Assembly: GCA_000727475.1 (NCBI GenBank)
Contig: KL647292.1
Span: 1,129,424 to 1,193,423 of the forward strand
Length of the DNA: 64,000 nt
Direction of reading: 5' to 3'
Source: Sarcocystis neurona
Lineage: Eukaryota; Apicomplexa; Conoidasida; Eucoccidiorida; Sarcocystidae
The notes beneath the pieces are model-generated. The model made no database searches, had not been told where the DNA came from, and saw only the letters and a list, made by a program, of their open reading frames with translations. The position numbers and the translations under genes were made by a program. Below, piece by piece: positions 1 to 12,169 of the stretch (the first letter of the stretch is position 1; every line of letters begins with the position of its first letter).

Positions 1-1747
1 TAAGTCCAGCGCGTCGCGCGTACCGGCAAGCGTAGGCCAAGATTCGGTGCACCTGTTGAACATTACACGCATGTCAGATGCCGGAAAAACGTGGGCGTGG
101 AGAGAGAACAGTCGAGGCAGGGCTGCTCTGGTGCTGGAATACTACTATGGTCTTCTTCTGCTCATTTGTTTGCTTGAAGACGCAACCATACGCATGCGTG
201 TGAAGTTGCAGCGCGCACAGTTAACATGCACACCAATCTCTCTACGACTTCGCGAACGTACCTTTATACACAGGTGTATAGGTGTGCTCGCCATACTTTC
301 GTGGGGAAAGTCAAAGAGAGTGTGAATGCCAAACGTGTACGTCCTTCTCCTTGCGTGGCTTTCTTTTTTTGCGTTTTACGTGTGTCTATTATTCACAAAG
401 GGGATGGGACTTGTACGCTCTAACGTCTTTCTTCCTACAGGAAACGCGCGCCTCAACTTTTTTGTGTGTAAAGCTACATGAGGCAGACACGAGTGTGTGT
501 ACCTGTGCATTACTGCATACTCGCTCGTGGGTGTGTACGCCCGCACGTACGCAGTGTTGGCGCTTGGAGCGAGCTGCTGTGACCACAAGCATGCGTTGCA
601 TAGCAGATAGTGAGCAAAGACCCCGCTGGTGCCTGCCCTCGGGCTCCGTCAGCAGGCAGTGTTATCTCGTGAAAAAGTGTGTGTTCTAGCTGGAACGAGA
701 TCGCACGTGCTGAGGATCTTTAGAAAACAAACGTCGCACACAGGAGAGATTCCGCAGCGTTCACAGCATCCGGTGTCATTTGCAGAGAGAGCTCTGCATG
801 CAAGCATGCAGAAATGCGTCAAACGTTTCGTATCCTTCAGGGAAACCCGTGGGCAACCGTAGCGAAGCATACACGCCAAGTAGTGCTCTCTTTGTCGCTT
901 CTTTGACGCCGCGGAAGAAATTCGAGAGGATGCAGCGGAGACAAATTGTTCCGCATACGTGTACTCATTTGCACCTGTCTCTGTTCACACATTTGTGAAT
1001 TCTTGCGTGCAAGGAGAGTGACTAACACCGGATTTTGTAACCGCTGTCAGAATGGTGGCAAGGGCGGCGAAGACGACAGGAGCCTGCGCCTGTTTCCACC
1101 TCGGTAGCTGGGTATAGTACGTGTTACACATATGTGCAACACGTTCTTCATTACGTTGGATTTCTGTGTATGGTGTTTTTCGATTGGAGAGGATGGTGTT
1201 TATTCAGGGTTTACAACGGGTTTTTACATAGAAGAGAGCCGAGAGCAAACACAACAACGCGTACACGAAACGTTGAAACATTAATTTAATGGATGGGTGT
1301 ACGCTCCCGAGCTCTTCAAAATTCGCCAAACATACGCGTCGGCCGAGTGAACGCATATCACAGCTCTGCGTTGCTGTACTCTTAAGTAGCCGTAGGCCTG
1401 CTAATGGCTAGGTGGCCAGTCACGCCGACGTATAGACGTGGACTATTATCCGTGTGTACACATATGTTTGTCCATTTACACATACCCCCGCGTAGCTGTC
1501 GCAGACGTGTGTAGAGTGACTCACTGCTGCGTTTGTCTGCTGGTGAAACGCGTGCAGCAGCCGCCACTGCTGCTGCAAAGATCTGGAGAAAGGCTGCGGG
1601 CGTTGGTGCGTCTCTCGGGCGTCGTGCTGTTGTTGCTGCTACTACTGCTCCTACTGGCGCCGTTGTTGCTGCTGTTCCTGCACAGAAGGGTGCTGCTAAG
1701 CGTTGCTGTCGCTTTTTGGCGTGACGTCTACGTGCTTTCCGGTGCAG
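1..1747 (+). other. Intron (3' portion) upstream of first visible pyruvate carboxylase exon
   Basis: No reading frame here matches the part of pyruvate carboxylase that should precede the exon at 1748 (the segment ending in the conserved Phe-Asp-Ser-Leu-Asn stretch). I therefore read it as intron, running in from outside the window. It holds a CTG/CTA-rich patch around 1550-1690, which is the source of a short Leu-rich open frame. The acceptor at the right end is a pyrimidine-containing stretch ending in CAG at 1745-1747. A very short exon hidden here cannot be excluded. Confidence 0.55.
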
Positions 1748-1897
1748 GCAGCAGGCGCAGCAGGAGGCGTAGTGGAAGCTGCAATGGTGTACACGGGGAA
1801 CGTGGGCGATCCTGAGAGGAAGCCGTACACGCTGGAGTACTACCTGGACTTAGCGAGGCAGCTCGTCGCTACAGACTGCCACATCCTCTGCATCAAG
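1748..1897 (+). CDS. PC: Pyruvate carboxylase exon A (carboxyltransferase barrel)
   Basis: Encodes [19 protein letters not shown] through HILCIK, 50 codons, phase 0 at both ends. The acceptor is GTGCAG before 1748. The exon ends with the AAG codon of the family's carbamylated lysine, and the following bases are GCAAGT, so the donor is GC rather than GT; see the splice-site entry. Confidence 0.88.
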
Positions 1898-4800
1898 GCA
1901 AGTGCCGACAGCTCAGAGTCATCCATATGTGCAGCTCGTCGGGGACTGTACAGCTTCAAAGACAGTGGCCCCTGCACCGGTCGATCCAGCCAAACGACAC
2001 ACCTCCTCTAGTTGCTCCGTATGTAAAATGGTAGCCGACCTTCCGTCGCTGTCGGTGTAGAGTCCTGATAAACCTCGAAGCGATCGTGATCTGCAGGACT
2101 GTGCTGGGGCATTGTTACTAGGACATGGCCGGACTATTGACGCCGAAGGCCACGAAACTGCTGGTCGGCAGTCTCCGGCAGGAGTTCCCCGACGTGCCGA
2201 TTCACGTGCACACGCACGATACTGCGGGTTGTGGGGTTGCGTCCATGATTGCTGCTGGTGAGCCTACGAGCGCTTCTCAAGAACGCTGCAGCACACAGCT
2301 GAGTCAGGCCAGGTGGCTCTTTACGCGAGCAGCGGGCTCCTACACTGCTCTGCGACGCCCATTCCTGGACTAATTAGTTTCTGTCGAACTGACACGCTTA
2401 CTGAGGGGTGAGGAGTCAGTTTCAGACCGAGAAGAAGCACGAACATTAATACGGACGCCCACGAAGCCCCTGCCTGAAGCGCAGAATCCCTGCAGATGTA
2501 AAAGACACAGTCTGCACCTGCGTGTGAGTGGACAGCCTGTCCTGGATGTACGGGAAATAGAACTGCACACACGGTTATAGAACGCGCCTGCTGCAGCCCT
2601 TTACCGCCAACTCCCTCCGCGGTTCCGCCTCGCGGCTCTCCAGAATCCGTGTCGCCGCGGTTGTTCTAATGAGGGAAGACGACGCCCGTGATGCGCACCG
2701 CGACCCACTCCTATGAGAAGGCAGCCATGCGCAAGAGAGTGTTGCTCTGCCGCTGCTTCTCAGCTTGTCTTCGGCCCCTCGCGGCCACCACAGAACGAAA
2801 GGCTGCATCGTAACTGCGTACTTTTTGTAGCGCACTCTTACCTTGTCGGGTGTGGTACACATCACTGCGAAAGAGTCGTGACGCCTGTGTGTGTTCAGCA
2901 GCATTTGTACACGTTGGCGCATACAGTCGTGCTATTTCACTGTCCCGCTTTTCCCGCAGATAGGACCGCGTGGTTGCACCACCAAGTGCACGCACGACGG
3001 TGGGATGGTATACACATACGGTCACCCTAGAGCCCAGCGTCCTCTGCGGTTCCTATGCAGCAGCTGCTGCTGTTGGTCTGCTGTGCTGCTGCTACTTGTC
3101 CTGTTGCATGCTGCTGCTGGGGCGCCGCGGTTGTTGTGTCTGTGCTTGTGGTCGCCCTCACGCAGCGGAATCCGGCGCGGATGTGGTGGACGTGGCCATT
3201 GACGCGCTCGCGGGCCTGACATCGCAACCGCCAATGGGCGCCCTTGTATCGGCTCTGAAGCACACGCCTCTAGATCCTGGCATCGACCTGAAAGCTATTT
3301 CCACGCTCAACGATTATTTCGAACAGGTATCCGCCGCTCGTCACTTCCTCTGGATCCGCAGAGACATGTGACGTCCAGAAGGATTCACTGCCTTGACGGA
3401 GCAGAGGAGCCGCCGTTTTCCTGCAAATGTTCTGCAGGGACGTTTTGTGGCCCCTTACAATCTATTCACCGGGCCCTCGTCTTCTCATCTCTGAAGAGGC
3501 CACGCACGGCATTGATTATTTGAAATGGGGACTCTATTCCTCTCACGTATAGAGAGTATATACGTGCACACGTTTCCGAAGACCTTGAACAACTCGAACT
3601 CCTCCTCCTCCTCTGCATTCACAACTCTCTTTCTATCGGTATCTGCTACTGTAGTCGATGTCTGTCGACCTGGTTCGAGGTGTCCATCTCACGTCGATGA
3701 ATCTGTGGGCGTATCAATTCATCTCTTTTTCCTGCTGCCACATCAGTGTGTGAGTATTTGCTTCATATTTATGTTCCACAGAACCTTTCCAGCTATCGAG
3801 CGCAGGTTTGAAACCTCTCGCATGCCAGACAGCTACGCTGCGAACCCCCCTACGCAGTGCGCATGAACGGGCGTCTCCTGCAGATTCCTGGGAGACTGCT
3901 TTTATGCTGCGAATCTACCCACAAGTTTCTAGTCATCTCTACCTCCGTGTCGTACCATATCTTTCCAGCATCCCGCTACTATCTCAGCCGGCGGACCTGT
4001 ATAGGGGAGCGGCTTTGAAGCTGTCTCGATACTACCTGGATGCGCATGCTTAAGTGTATATTATTTACCTCTGTGTGTAAGTATACATCTGTGTACAGAG
4101 AGAATGCGCAGAGACACACGTACGTGAGTATGCAAGGCGTTGTCTGCACGCAGGTGCGGTTGTACTACGCACCGTTTGAGGCGACGGCGACTCTGAAGAG
4201 CGTCAGTTGTGACGTGTACGAAAATGAAATTCCAGGAGGACAATACACAAATCTCCATATGCAGGCGTTCTCTCTTGGCCTGGCTGATCAGTGGCCAAAA
4301 ATTAAGGCTGCCTACGTGGCAGCCAGTAGACTGCTGGGTACGTGAAACACTCTGCGAGAAGCAAAGGCACGCGCGGGCGTGTATTGTTTGAGCGGTCTCT
4401 GCGCTGAGGGGGGATGTAGAAGCATAGGTGGAGGCGACTGTACATCGTCTGTGTATCTTCAGATATGGAAATCATATCCGAACGCATGTGTATCCGTATG
4501 CTTGCACCTTTTCGTGTTCCTGGGCAACCCCATATGTACACCTCTGCACATGTGCGTGTGTGTTATACGGATATAAGTATCTGGGGGTGTGGATATTCAT
4601 GTAGGTACACATATCCGTATCTACATGTATACACCTCTGTACATATGTATATGCGTTGATGGATACCCTGCCATATCCTTGTGCAGATGGCTCTCAGCAT
4701 TGCGCAGAAGGGTGGACTCTTGGGGACTCTCACCACTTGCGAGATGCAACGGATACGTGCGAATAGCACGTTGAGGAAAAACGCCTTTTGCTCAGACTTT

Positions 4801-7800
4801 GTGCCGGAGCATGCACTGTAGAGTGGAAAGCGACTTTTAAAATCACGCAAAAAGGGGTTCTTCGAAACGTAGTCTAGAAGACGCAGCTGCTCCGTGTGCG
4901 GCGTAGGGCGCACCTTTTTGCGGAAACAGCACTGCACGTGCCAGTAGCAGATGACCCTCGGTGCATCCCGTCGTGCTGCTCCGCCTGCTGGGAGTGTTGC
5001 TTGCGCTTTGACTGCTGCTCTAGCCGTTACCGTGGACGCTGCGGCATCAGCGCTGCAACTACGTCTCTCGTGTCGTGTGAGCCACCCTTGTGCTTAGAAC
5101 TTCCTCTATTTCCGCTTCCACTTGCAACGTCTCGCAGCCGATGCTACTGCTTGATTACCCGAGGCCGTTGACTGATGCTTTTCCGTAGTCGTCTCTCGCG
5201 TGACTTGGGCGGCCTGTCCGGCACAGCAAGACTCTCTCGCCTTCATCTAAGTATACCACTTACAAAAGTGTTTGTACATATGTAGTTGCAATGTCTATAT
5301 CTACTCAGCTTTGTAGCACGCCTGCTTTGACGCTCTTGCGATCTGTTCTTGCGAATTATGTGTGTGGCGTGTAGGATACACGCCCTTCCCACCGGCATTA
5401 GTGACTGTCGCGCGAGATCTACCTTGTAGCAAGCACGCCGTAGAGAGAGATCGATGTGTGTGGCCAGCTGCCCATCTGCACAGGTACATATATATATATA
5501 TACGCACGTACGTACCCACTCACGTATCAGTTTTTTTGACCGCATGCATATGTCTGTCCGTGCAGACTTGTTTCGTACAAGCGTATGAGCGCAGAAGCTC
5601 CACGTGTGCGCGCTTTTACGTCTGTACGTGTGTACGTAATTTATAAGTCCGTATCTTTATAAACAGGTTCGTACCTTGTACAGATGTGCCTCTGTACACC
5701 TTCGTAGGATACACGTATGTGCACGTGTGTGTTGTTGTGAGTCCAGGCGTACGTCTGTGTATACCTACGTAATCTCTACGTATGTAGGTGTATACCTTGG
5801 TAGCCTACGCCTACGTATCTGTACACTCTCTTCGCCTGCTATCCTGGATGGATTTGGACCTCTGGACTCTGCAGGAAATCCGCCGAAGGTGACTCCTACC
5901 TCGAAGGTGGTTGGGGATCTAGCGCAGTTTATGGTGCAGAACAACCTGGACGAGGCAGCTGTGCATGCGCAAGCTGACGTGCTTTCTTTTCCCTCCTCAG
6001 TTGTGCAGTACTTTCAAGGATGTCTCGGCCAGCCTCCGTTCGGCTTTCCCGAGCCACTGCGCACGAAGATACTTGGAGGGAAGCCAACGATTGAGGGGCG
6101 CCCCGGCGCCGCTCTGCAGGCCGTCAACTGGAGTAAGTCTCACCTAGGAGACACAGGGGGCGGCACACGTCTACAAGGCAGCCCGTTTCACCCTACTACT
6201 GAATTGTTGAAGTTCAAGGAGGCCAGCACGCGTCCACAGCAGGGAAGTCTGATAGAATTAAACGTATCTCGGAGACTTGATTGCGCACGGCAGACTTTCG
6301 ACTGAGGTTTCTATTCGTGCGGATAATGCCCCTTGAAAAGGCGAAAGATCTTAGAAAGAGGACTCCAATCCAGACACGGTGCGGCAGAACACACGAGGGA
6401 ATGACTTCAAATGAAGAAAAGGCATGTGCGGGGCAGTGGTGGATAGAACTTTAACGTGAGCCTTCTTGCGACAGAGGTTCCATTCATTCAGAAGAGACGC
6501 CTACAAATCACGCCTATATTGTAAATACATATATACACACATACGCGAGCTAATCGCGTAGAGCACAGCAGAGACTATCCAGATAGCTCTTCTTCACGGG
6601 ACGCATGCGGTTCTGCAGAGCAAAACAATTAGAACGGTTGGTTTCTTCTTTCTTACAACCGAATTGGCGCTCTCTGCTCCACAATTCCAACTTCAAACAC
6701 AGAACACACGCCCCTCAGAGCGCTGTTTTTCGTTGATTCCGAACAGAATGGGAGAATTCAGTTTCTGTTGAAGGTGGCACGCAGCTGCGGAAACCTCGCG
6801 ATCTGTGCAGCCGCTGTCATTCGTGGTTACGTAGACAGTGCACTATCATGGGCTGTAGTGTGCCCGGGAGTCATGCCAAAAAGCATGTGACACGCACATT
6901 GGACGCTTGAATCACCGCCTGCACTCGCAGGGCGCAGTACCATAAAACCAGCACTTTCGACATTAGGGAAAAGCTGTGGGGGAACTATGTTATTACGGGG
7001 CTCAAGAAAGGGCGCTACTTTTTTCTGCTGCAGAGCGAAGCGGTTGCTTCGTATTCTTCTCATATGTTCTTCTGTGGTGGGCTAGACACCTTAACCTTAT
7101 ATACAAATGTTAAGTGCGAAGATGTGTGTAATGCTGCGCACACATACGTAGTCGTCTAGTGCTCCATCGAGGAATAGGGGAATTGGGGCAGTCGACAGAC
7201 GCGTGGGTGTGCGGATGAAATCTCTCATGTGCGCATAGATACGTATACTGGAGTAGTGCCTCTTGTAATAGCTCCTCATGACTTCTTGATGCAAATTCTG
7301 GCCTCGTTTCGATCTCGCCAACGTCTCGACGCTCGCGTGCTGCTGGTAGCACACGCTACTCCCATGAGCGTTACCGCCTTTCAAAAAGTTTCCTCTAGGT
7401 ATGCAGTTACGTCAGATACACGAATAGACAGCGAGAGCATCTTTGGGGTGAGCAGATTTAGGAGGACTCGACGGACGTTCTTCTTGTTTGCTTGCCAGAG
7501 TAGTAGTTGCCGGAAGCGAACTGTGTGACACCTTTTTCATGTGCCTGATGGATGAAAACGTTCTCGCATTGTTCACTGGGACGAGAAGTTGAAGCGAGAA
7601 ACGCCACAACGAAGTGATTTACTGCGCGAGGAATGAGGCGCAGCCGACTCTTAGCACCGTATTCCGGGAAGACGCACGGAAAGCTATCGCGGTGCCTTTT
7701 CTTTCCATGTTCTTTTGTGGTGGATGACGCCATATTCTGCGCAGACTGAGGGGGGACTGTAGACGCTTGGCAGGCAAATGCAGGGGATCGAGACTGGTTG

Positions 7801-10800
7801 CGTTTCACTCGGGCGACCTGACTGCGAGAAACGGTTAATCTGGCGTCCTGCCGTATCCCTCACAGAAACACGGCTAAACAGCGAAGACCGTGCATGTGAT
7901 ATGTGAAACCTGTGAGATTTTCTCCTCTAGGCTTGACACACTGTCAGTCTACTGAAGTCCGGTGCTGTGCATATCTCGACCGTACACTGCGCTGAATGTC
8001 ACAGTTTGTACACAGCGCGCGGCGTTCCCTGTGTGCTGCTGGGTGCACGCAGGTGAGCTATCCTTTGTTAAAATTGAAACGCCCTCCCGGTGTTTGCGTA
8101 GCCACACGATGGGTACACCTCTCCGTATGAGGGAGGCAACACACAGAGAGAACGATGTACGCTGTCAAATATGGGAAATGCGACACAAGAAAAGTTATAG
8201 ATGGTTATGTCATCCTGTTGGCGGTGTACGCTGAATCGTACAGAAAGAAGGACAGTAGAAGCTTGGCGGATCTACTGCCGGCGGATTCTGCGCTGCTCGC
8301 GCGCCGCGGGATTCCGTCTACCCGAGGTCTTCGAATGCGCTATTTCATTCACCTTTCTTCCAGTATCTAGTGCCCAGGAGGGCGAGCGAGCATCATCGGT
8401 GTGCGAGACATCCCGATGCCCGCTACTCTTCCTTCGTGTGGGTGGTACTGGAACAACAACTTCGATTCCAGCCTTTCTTCCACAGGTGTCCCATTCCTCC
8501 TCTGATGCGTCTCTGACGTTGTCTTGCGTGTGCAGCCTCTTGTCTCAGCTGAAAACTGTGCTGTGCCCGTGCTGCACGGATTGCCGGGTCACTCTCTACA
8601 GTTTCGAAGGCACTTTCGTTTGCCGTTGCCTCCTCAGAAAATCCGTTTGCTTATGTCAGTGTACTACTCTGTTGACACACACTTACGTAGTATTCTGCGT
8701 GTCGATATTGTCCGGCTGCATAGTCACCCTAACTGAAGTGGTGTGACGCAGGATTTTCCGTCGCAGCCTTGGGTAGGTGTCGGCCCACTAGCGGCCACTA
8801 TCTGCACACATACACACACACATATATATATATATGTATATGTACATATATAGTCTGTTTGTTTCGGCCCGGCCAGGGGCTGAAACGCAGATTTTTTCTT
8901 TGTGTGCGCCGTCCTCCGCGGCTGCTACGTCGTTCAGTATTCAAAGCCTTACGCCGGGGAAACTGCAGCACTTTGTTCTCGAATCCCTCCGTCCCCTACT
9001 GCCTTGACCTACATTCAAGTGTGTGCGCATGTGTGCACTCACGCACCTGTCTGTATTTATGTCGTGGCGGATATTTGTATGCGTCGAGGGAGATTTGGCT
9101 TGGACAAATTTGTAGGAGGTACACCGCAGGAATGCGCTGCTGCAGAATCAGCCGTGTCGTCTTACGCAAAGGGATGACGGAGTCACCTCCGCACGCGTCG
9201 GTTTGGGGCGTGTTCTTCTGTCACCTTCGTTTTCTGGCGTTATGTGTTCCTTCAGCCGAAGTGCGGGAACGTCTAGAACGGACTCACGGGCGCAAATTTC
9301 GGGAGGCAGATTTGATAAGCAGCGTGCTTTACCCTGACGTTTTCGACGAATTCCAACTTTTTCTGAAGTCATACGGAGACGTATCCATGCTGCCCACCCC
9401 CCACTTTTTTAAGGGCATCCTCCCGGGGGAAACCATCACTGTGCATATGGCGGGAAGGGAAGTGAATATCAAGTAAGTTCGATAAATGGGAGCGAGCGCC
9501 TAAAGCGTCTGCCCCGAATTGAGTTACTCCTTCAGTGAAGAGCTGTCAGTAAAACGCACCGCTTCAGAATATCTTCCTGGCCCAACAAAGAAATACAAGT
9601 ATACCGGGAAACGTCGCCGGATTAACACTCACGTACGTAGTCGTACGGCACAGCAATATGCAAGATCAGGTGCTTCGGCACAACACGTGTGACAACACAC
9701 CTGTTTCTGTGATATAATCAGGCAATTTATTTAGGATACTGTGACCACGAGTACACCGCTTGTAGTGTGAAATGGCGGTGACGATTCCGGCGTATATATC
9801 AAAAGGGCAAGAAGAGTAGCGCCATTTCGGTGGTGTGGCACGGGAAGAAAACATATACTACATGGATAGATTTACGGCATGCCGGCCTCCACAGTTTTAC
9901 ATCATTAATAGGATATGGAGATATATACACATGACTGGGTGCCGCACGAGCGCGTGGGTTTAATAAGTCGGTACAGACGAGCCGTTGTCGAGATTTGAGC
10001 TGACCTTTTGGGGTCTGCGGAGATGAGAGCGCTTTTGGAGAGGTATGCTACACACAAGCGTGACGTATCGTCTCCCTCCTGCTGCGCACCCCCCACACCA
10101 GTTTCCTGTTACCTGGACTCAGCATATAAGGCGTCTTTTATTGTAGTCCGACGCAAAATCTCAGGTGGGCTGTGCATGAACCTGCCGCGTGCACTTTCAT
10201 CGTGTAGCCATTTAGCACTGAAGGCAACGAATGTAGCCAGAGTCAAGCGTTCACAGAACAACTCTGTACCTACGTAGTCGAAGCACCCACAGTGAGCGCC
10301 TTTCTTTCGACGGGGAAGTAGTTTTCACAGCGGAGTGTGCGAAAGCAACTCTACCATGTATCTCTTGGTGAGTGCTGGAGGCGATGGCGATAATCACTGC
10401 AGTGTGTAGGAGAACAAGTATACATTTGTATTACGTCAGACGAGTCAGAGTATCGGCTTTTAGAGTCGCTGAGAGCACCTTAGTCGAAGCAACCGCGGGC
10501 ATGTGGTCGTGGTGGGATACTCTGTTTCTCGGTGGGAAGTTCGCTGCAGGTGAGACGTGCTGCGAGAATTTGCTGTTTCTGCGTTGGCCTCGCTATGGTG
10601 GAAGAAATGCACTGCGGTTCCCCCTTCCTATCGGCCACGCTGGAAATTGCCCGCTTTAAAATCAACGCTTCACCTGGGAGCGTCGTCGGTGTTTGCCGTG
10701 CGACAGTTTTGACCCATATCACCGTCAGTCCTCTGGCGGCACGATTTGGCTTTCTTGCGTAGAGGAGGACCGGAAGAGCCTTGATTCTTGGCAGCATATC

Positions 10801-12169
10801 CATAGCTATTTCACCTTGATGCGAAAGTCCCTTCTTCCGCGTAATGAGAAGACCACTTGAATTTCCTACTCTGCTGAATTCCAGTCATCCTGCTGGGAAG
10901 AGTAATGAAGGGCAAAAATGTCGCGAATGCGCATATTCGATCAACACGTAAATCAGGTCAGCTGGGAGCTGTGACAGCTCCACCTCCTTCCCAGGCATAA
11001 AGTAGAGCCTGCGCCAAGATGTGAAAAGGTGGTATGCTCTTTCAGTTGCGAGGAAATGTGTCTACGCAACTTTTGAGCAAAGGGAACATTCTGTTTATAG
11101 GGCATACCCGTAGTGTACCGATCTGAGCCGCGCCAACATCCCTGGTGGCGTTTACGGCTCAAACGCGCGAGTACACGTAAAGCTGATGGCGGGTGACTGA
11201 GACGTGTCCTACGTCATATCTGCACAAAGGATGCCGTGTCCCCAAATGGCTGCTTTTACCCGCGAACAACCTACGCTGAGGTCCCGCGTTGTACCTGCTT
11301 TCTCCAGATATATCGCACAAACACATGTGCACCCGGATGGAACCCGAGATGTGTTCTTCAACGTCATGGGTCTTCCAAGAGCAATTAATGTCTCCGATAC
11401 GAAGGCTGTTAAAGTAGGTCGATCACTTGTGCAGCATACGGGAAGTAACACAAACCTTACTGGTTGGTTCTGGCATGCGTGTACACAGAGGTGTGCATAC
11501 ATGTGCGCAGACTCAGCATACCTGTGGAGACACACACATACACAGCCTTCATTACATCACAGATATTTCATTGTTTAAAGAACAACGTTTATCGGATGCG
11601 TACGCAGGTAAGCCTGGCCCGGTTTTGGCTGTGCCCCCTGTTTTGGTTCTTTAGGTCGTTACAAGCGTAAAAGCGGATCCCGCGAATCCAAAGCACATCG
11701 GGTCCCCCATGCCTGGCAACGTCTTGCAAGTTAAAGTAGAACGCGGACACGGCGTACAAAAAGGCCAGCAAGTCGCCATTATATCTGCTATGAAGATGGA
11801 AACTGCCGTGGTACGGTCCCAACACATGCGTGAGCCAGCCAGAGAGAACTGGAGGCTGCAACTAATATAGGGGACCAGCAACTCACCTGTACTGTGAATA
11901 AAGTGACCAAATTCTTTTGGAGGGCGTACCAGCCGGACCATTTGGGCCTGAGAAAGGGACGGCGTTGCTATAGGGTGTACACAGTCGCGCACCAACAGTT
12001 CGTCTGTGTGCGAAGTGCAGAACGTAGCATGAAGAATGTCCTGGTTATCTGCGGTGGATGTTTCTGGTGAGCAATCCAGGTGGCACCCGTTGAGGGCATA
12101 GTTCGCGAAGTACGGGTAAAAGCCGGGGACGCCGTTCAACAAGGAGACCTCCTTGTCGAACTACAATAA
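1748..12169 (+). CDS. PC: Pyruvate carboxylase, C-terminal part (nine exons, 5' end outside window)
   Basis: Biotin-dependent ATP:pyruvate carboxylase makes oxaloacetate from pyruvate and bicarbonate, feeding the TCA cycle and gluconeogenesis; it is usually mitochondrial in eukaryotes, but no targeting signal can be judged because the N-terminus is missing. Nine exons join in phase (1748-1897, 2122-2257, 3166-3326, 4154-4337, 5875-6132, 9256-9472, 11308-11413, 11655-11810, 12080-12169) to 485 residues plus stop. Visible marks are [12 protein letters not shown], the CIK-DMAGLL segment whose Lys is the carbamylated metal ligand in the family, the HVHTHDT metal-binding pair of His, [32 protein letters not shown] and the biotinyl motif AMKM. 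Alignment to animal pyruvate carboxylase, as I recall it, is nearly gap-free, and the 34 residues after the biotinyl Lys equal the family length. The missing part is the biotin carboxylase domain and the first half of the carboxyltransferase barrel. Confidence 0.95.
1898..2121 (+). other. Probable GC-AG intron
   Basis: The coding sequence must leave the genome after CIK and resume at DMAGLL, because those two pieces are contiguous in the protein family. The only boundary that does this exactly is AAG|GCAAGT at 1898 with acceptor TACTAG at 2116-2121. AG|GCAAGT is the strong consensus known for the minor class of GC-AG introns handled by the major spliceosome. Reading through would insert unrelated residues and then a stop. 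Confidence 0.8.
2122..2257 (+). CDS. PC: Pyruvate carboxylase exon B (metal-binding His pair)
   Basis: Encodes [16 protein letters not shown] through VASMIAA and the first base of the next codon. It carries HVHTHDT, whose two His are metal ligands in the carboxyltransferase active site. Donor GTGAGC at 2258; ends in phase 1. Confidence 0.93.
3166..3326 (+). CDS. PC: Pyruvate carboxylase exon C
   Basis: Acceptor ACGCAG at 3160-3165 completes an Ala codon, giving [17 protein letters not shown], which matches the family segment one-for-one in length. It includes [10 protein letters not shown] and ends with YFEQ in phase 0 before donor GTATCC. The preceding intron is CTG-rich at 3055-3125. Confidence 0.93.
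4154..4337 (+). CDS. PC: Pyruvate carboxylase exon D ([12 protein letters not shown] motif)
   Basis: Begins after acceptor ACGCAG with [16 protein letters not shown] and runs through [19 protein letters not shown] to SRLL plus one base of a Gly codon. [12 protein letters not shown] is the most diagnostic string of pyruvate and oxaloacetate carboxyltransferases. Donor GTACGT at 4338. Confidence 0.95.
5875..6132 (+). CDS. PC: Pyruvate carboxylase exon E (end of barrel, linker)
   Basis: Acceptor CTGCAG at 5869-5874. Encodes [18 protein letters not shown] through [14 protein letters not shown] and [14 protein letters not shown], then one base of a Thr codon. Donor GTAAGT at 6133. The phase 1 entry and exit both agree with the neighbouring exons. 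Confidence 0.95.
9256..9472 (+). CDS. PC: Pyruvate carboxylase exon F (allosteric-linker region)
   Basis: Acceptor CCTTCAG at 9249-9255, after an intron of 3123 nt, the longest in this gene. Encodes [13 protein letters not shown] through [17 protein letters not shown] and ends at VNIK, split after two bases of the Lys codon by donor GTAAGT at 9473. Confidence 0.93.
11308..11413 (+). CDS. PC: Pyruvate carboxylase exon G
   Basis: Acceptor CTCCAG at 11302-11307 completes the split Lys codon, then [21 protein letters not shown], corresponding to the family's Q-R-x-VFFELNG region. Ends in phase 0 at DTKAVK before donor GTAGGT. Confidence 0.9.
11655..11810 (+). CDS. PC: Pyruvate carboxylase exon H (biotin carrier domain, AMKM)
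   Basis: Begins after acceptor CTTTAG with VVTSVKADP and includes [13 protein letters not shown] and [11 protein letters not shown]. The Lys of AMKM is the biotinylation site. Ends in phase 0 before donor GTACGG at 11811. The exon lacks an internal ATG start that would be picked up by a simple ORF search, so it is easy to miss. Confidence 0.95.
12080..12169 (+). CDS. PC: Pyruvate carboxylase exon I (C-terminal end, stop)
   Basis: Acceptor ATCCAG at 12074-12079. Encodes [18 protein letters not shown] and [10 protein letters not shown], then TAA at 12167-12169. This closes the biotinyl domain with the usual second half-motif (PVEG...GD.LVE) and gives the standard 34 residues after the biotinyl lysine. 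Confidence 0.95.
   Translation: MAPVEGIVREVRVKAGDAVQQGDLLVELQ

Noticed and set aside
1560..1700. Ala/Val-rich frame considered as an upstream pyruvate carboxylase exon
   Set aside because: It does not match the conserved residues expected before [12 protein letters not shown] and is made of GCT/CTG triplets.
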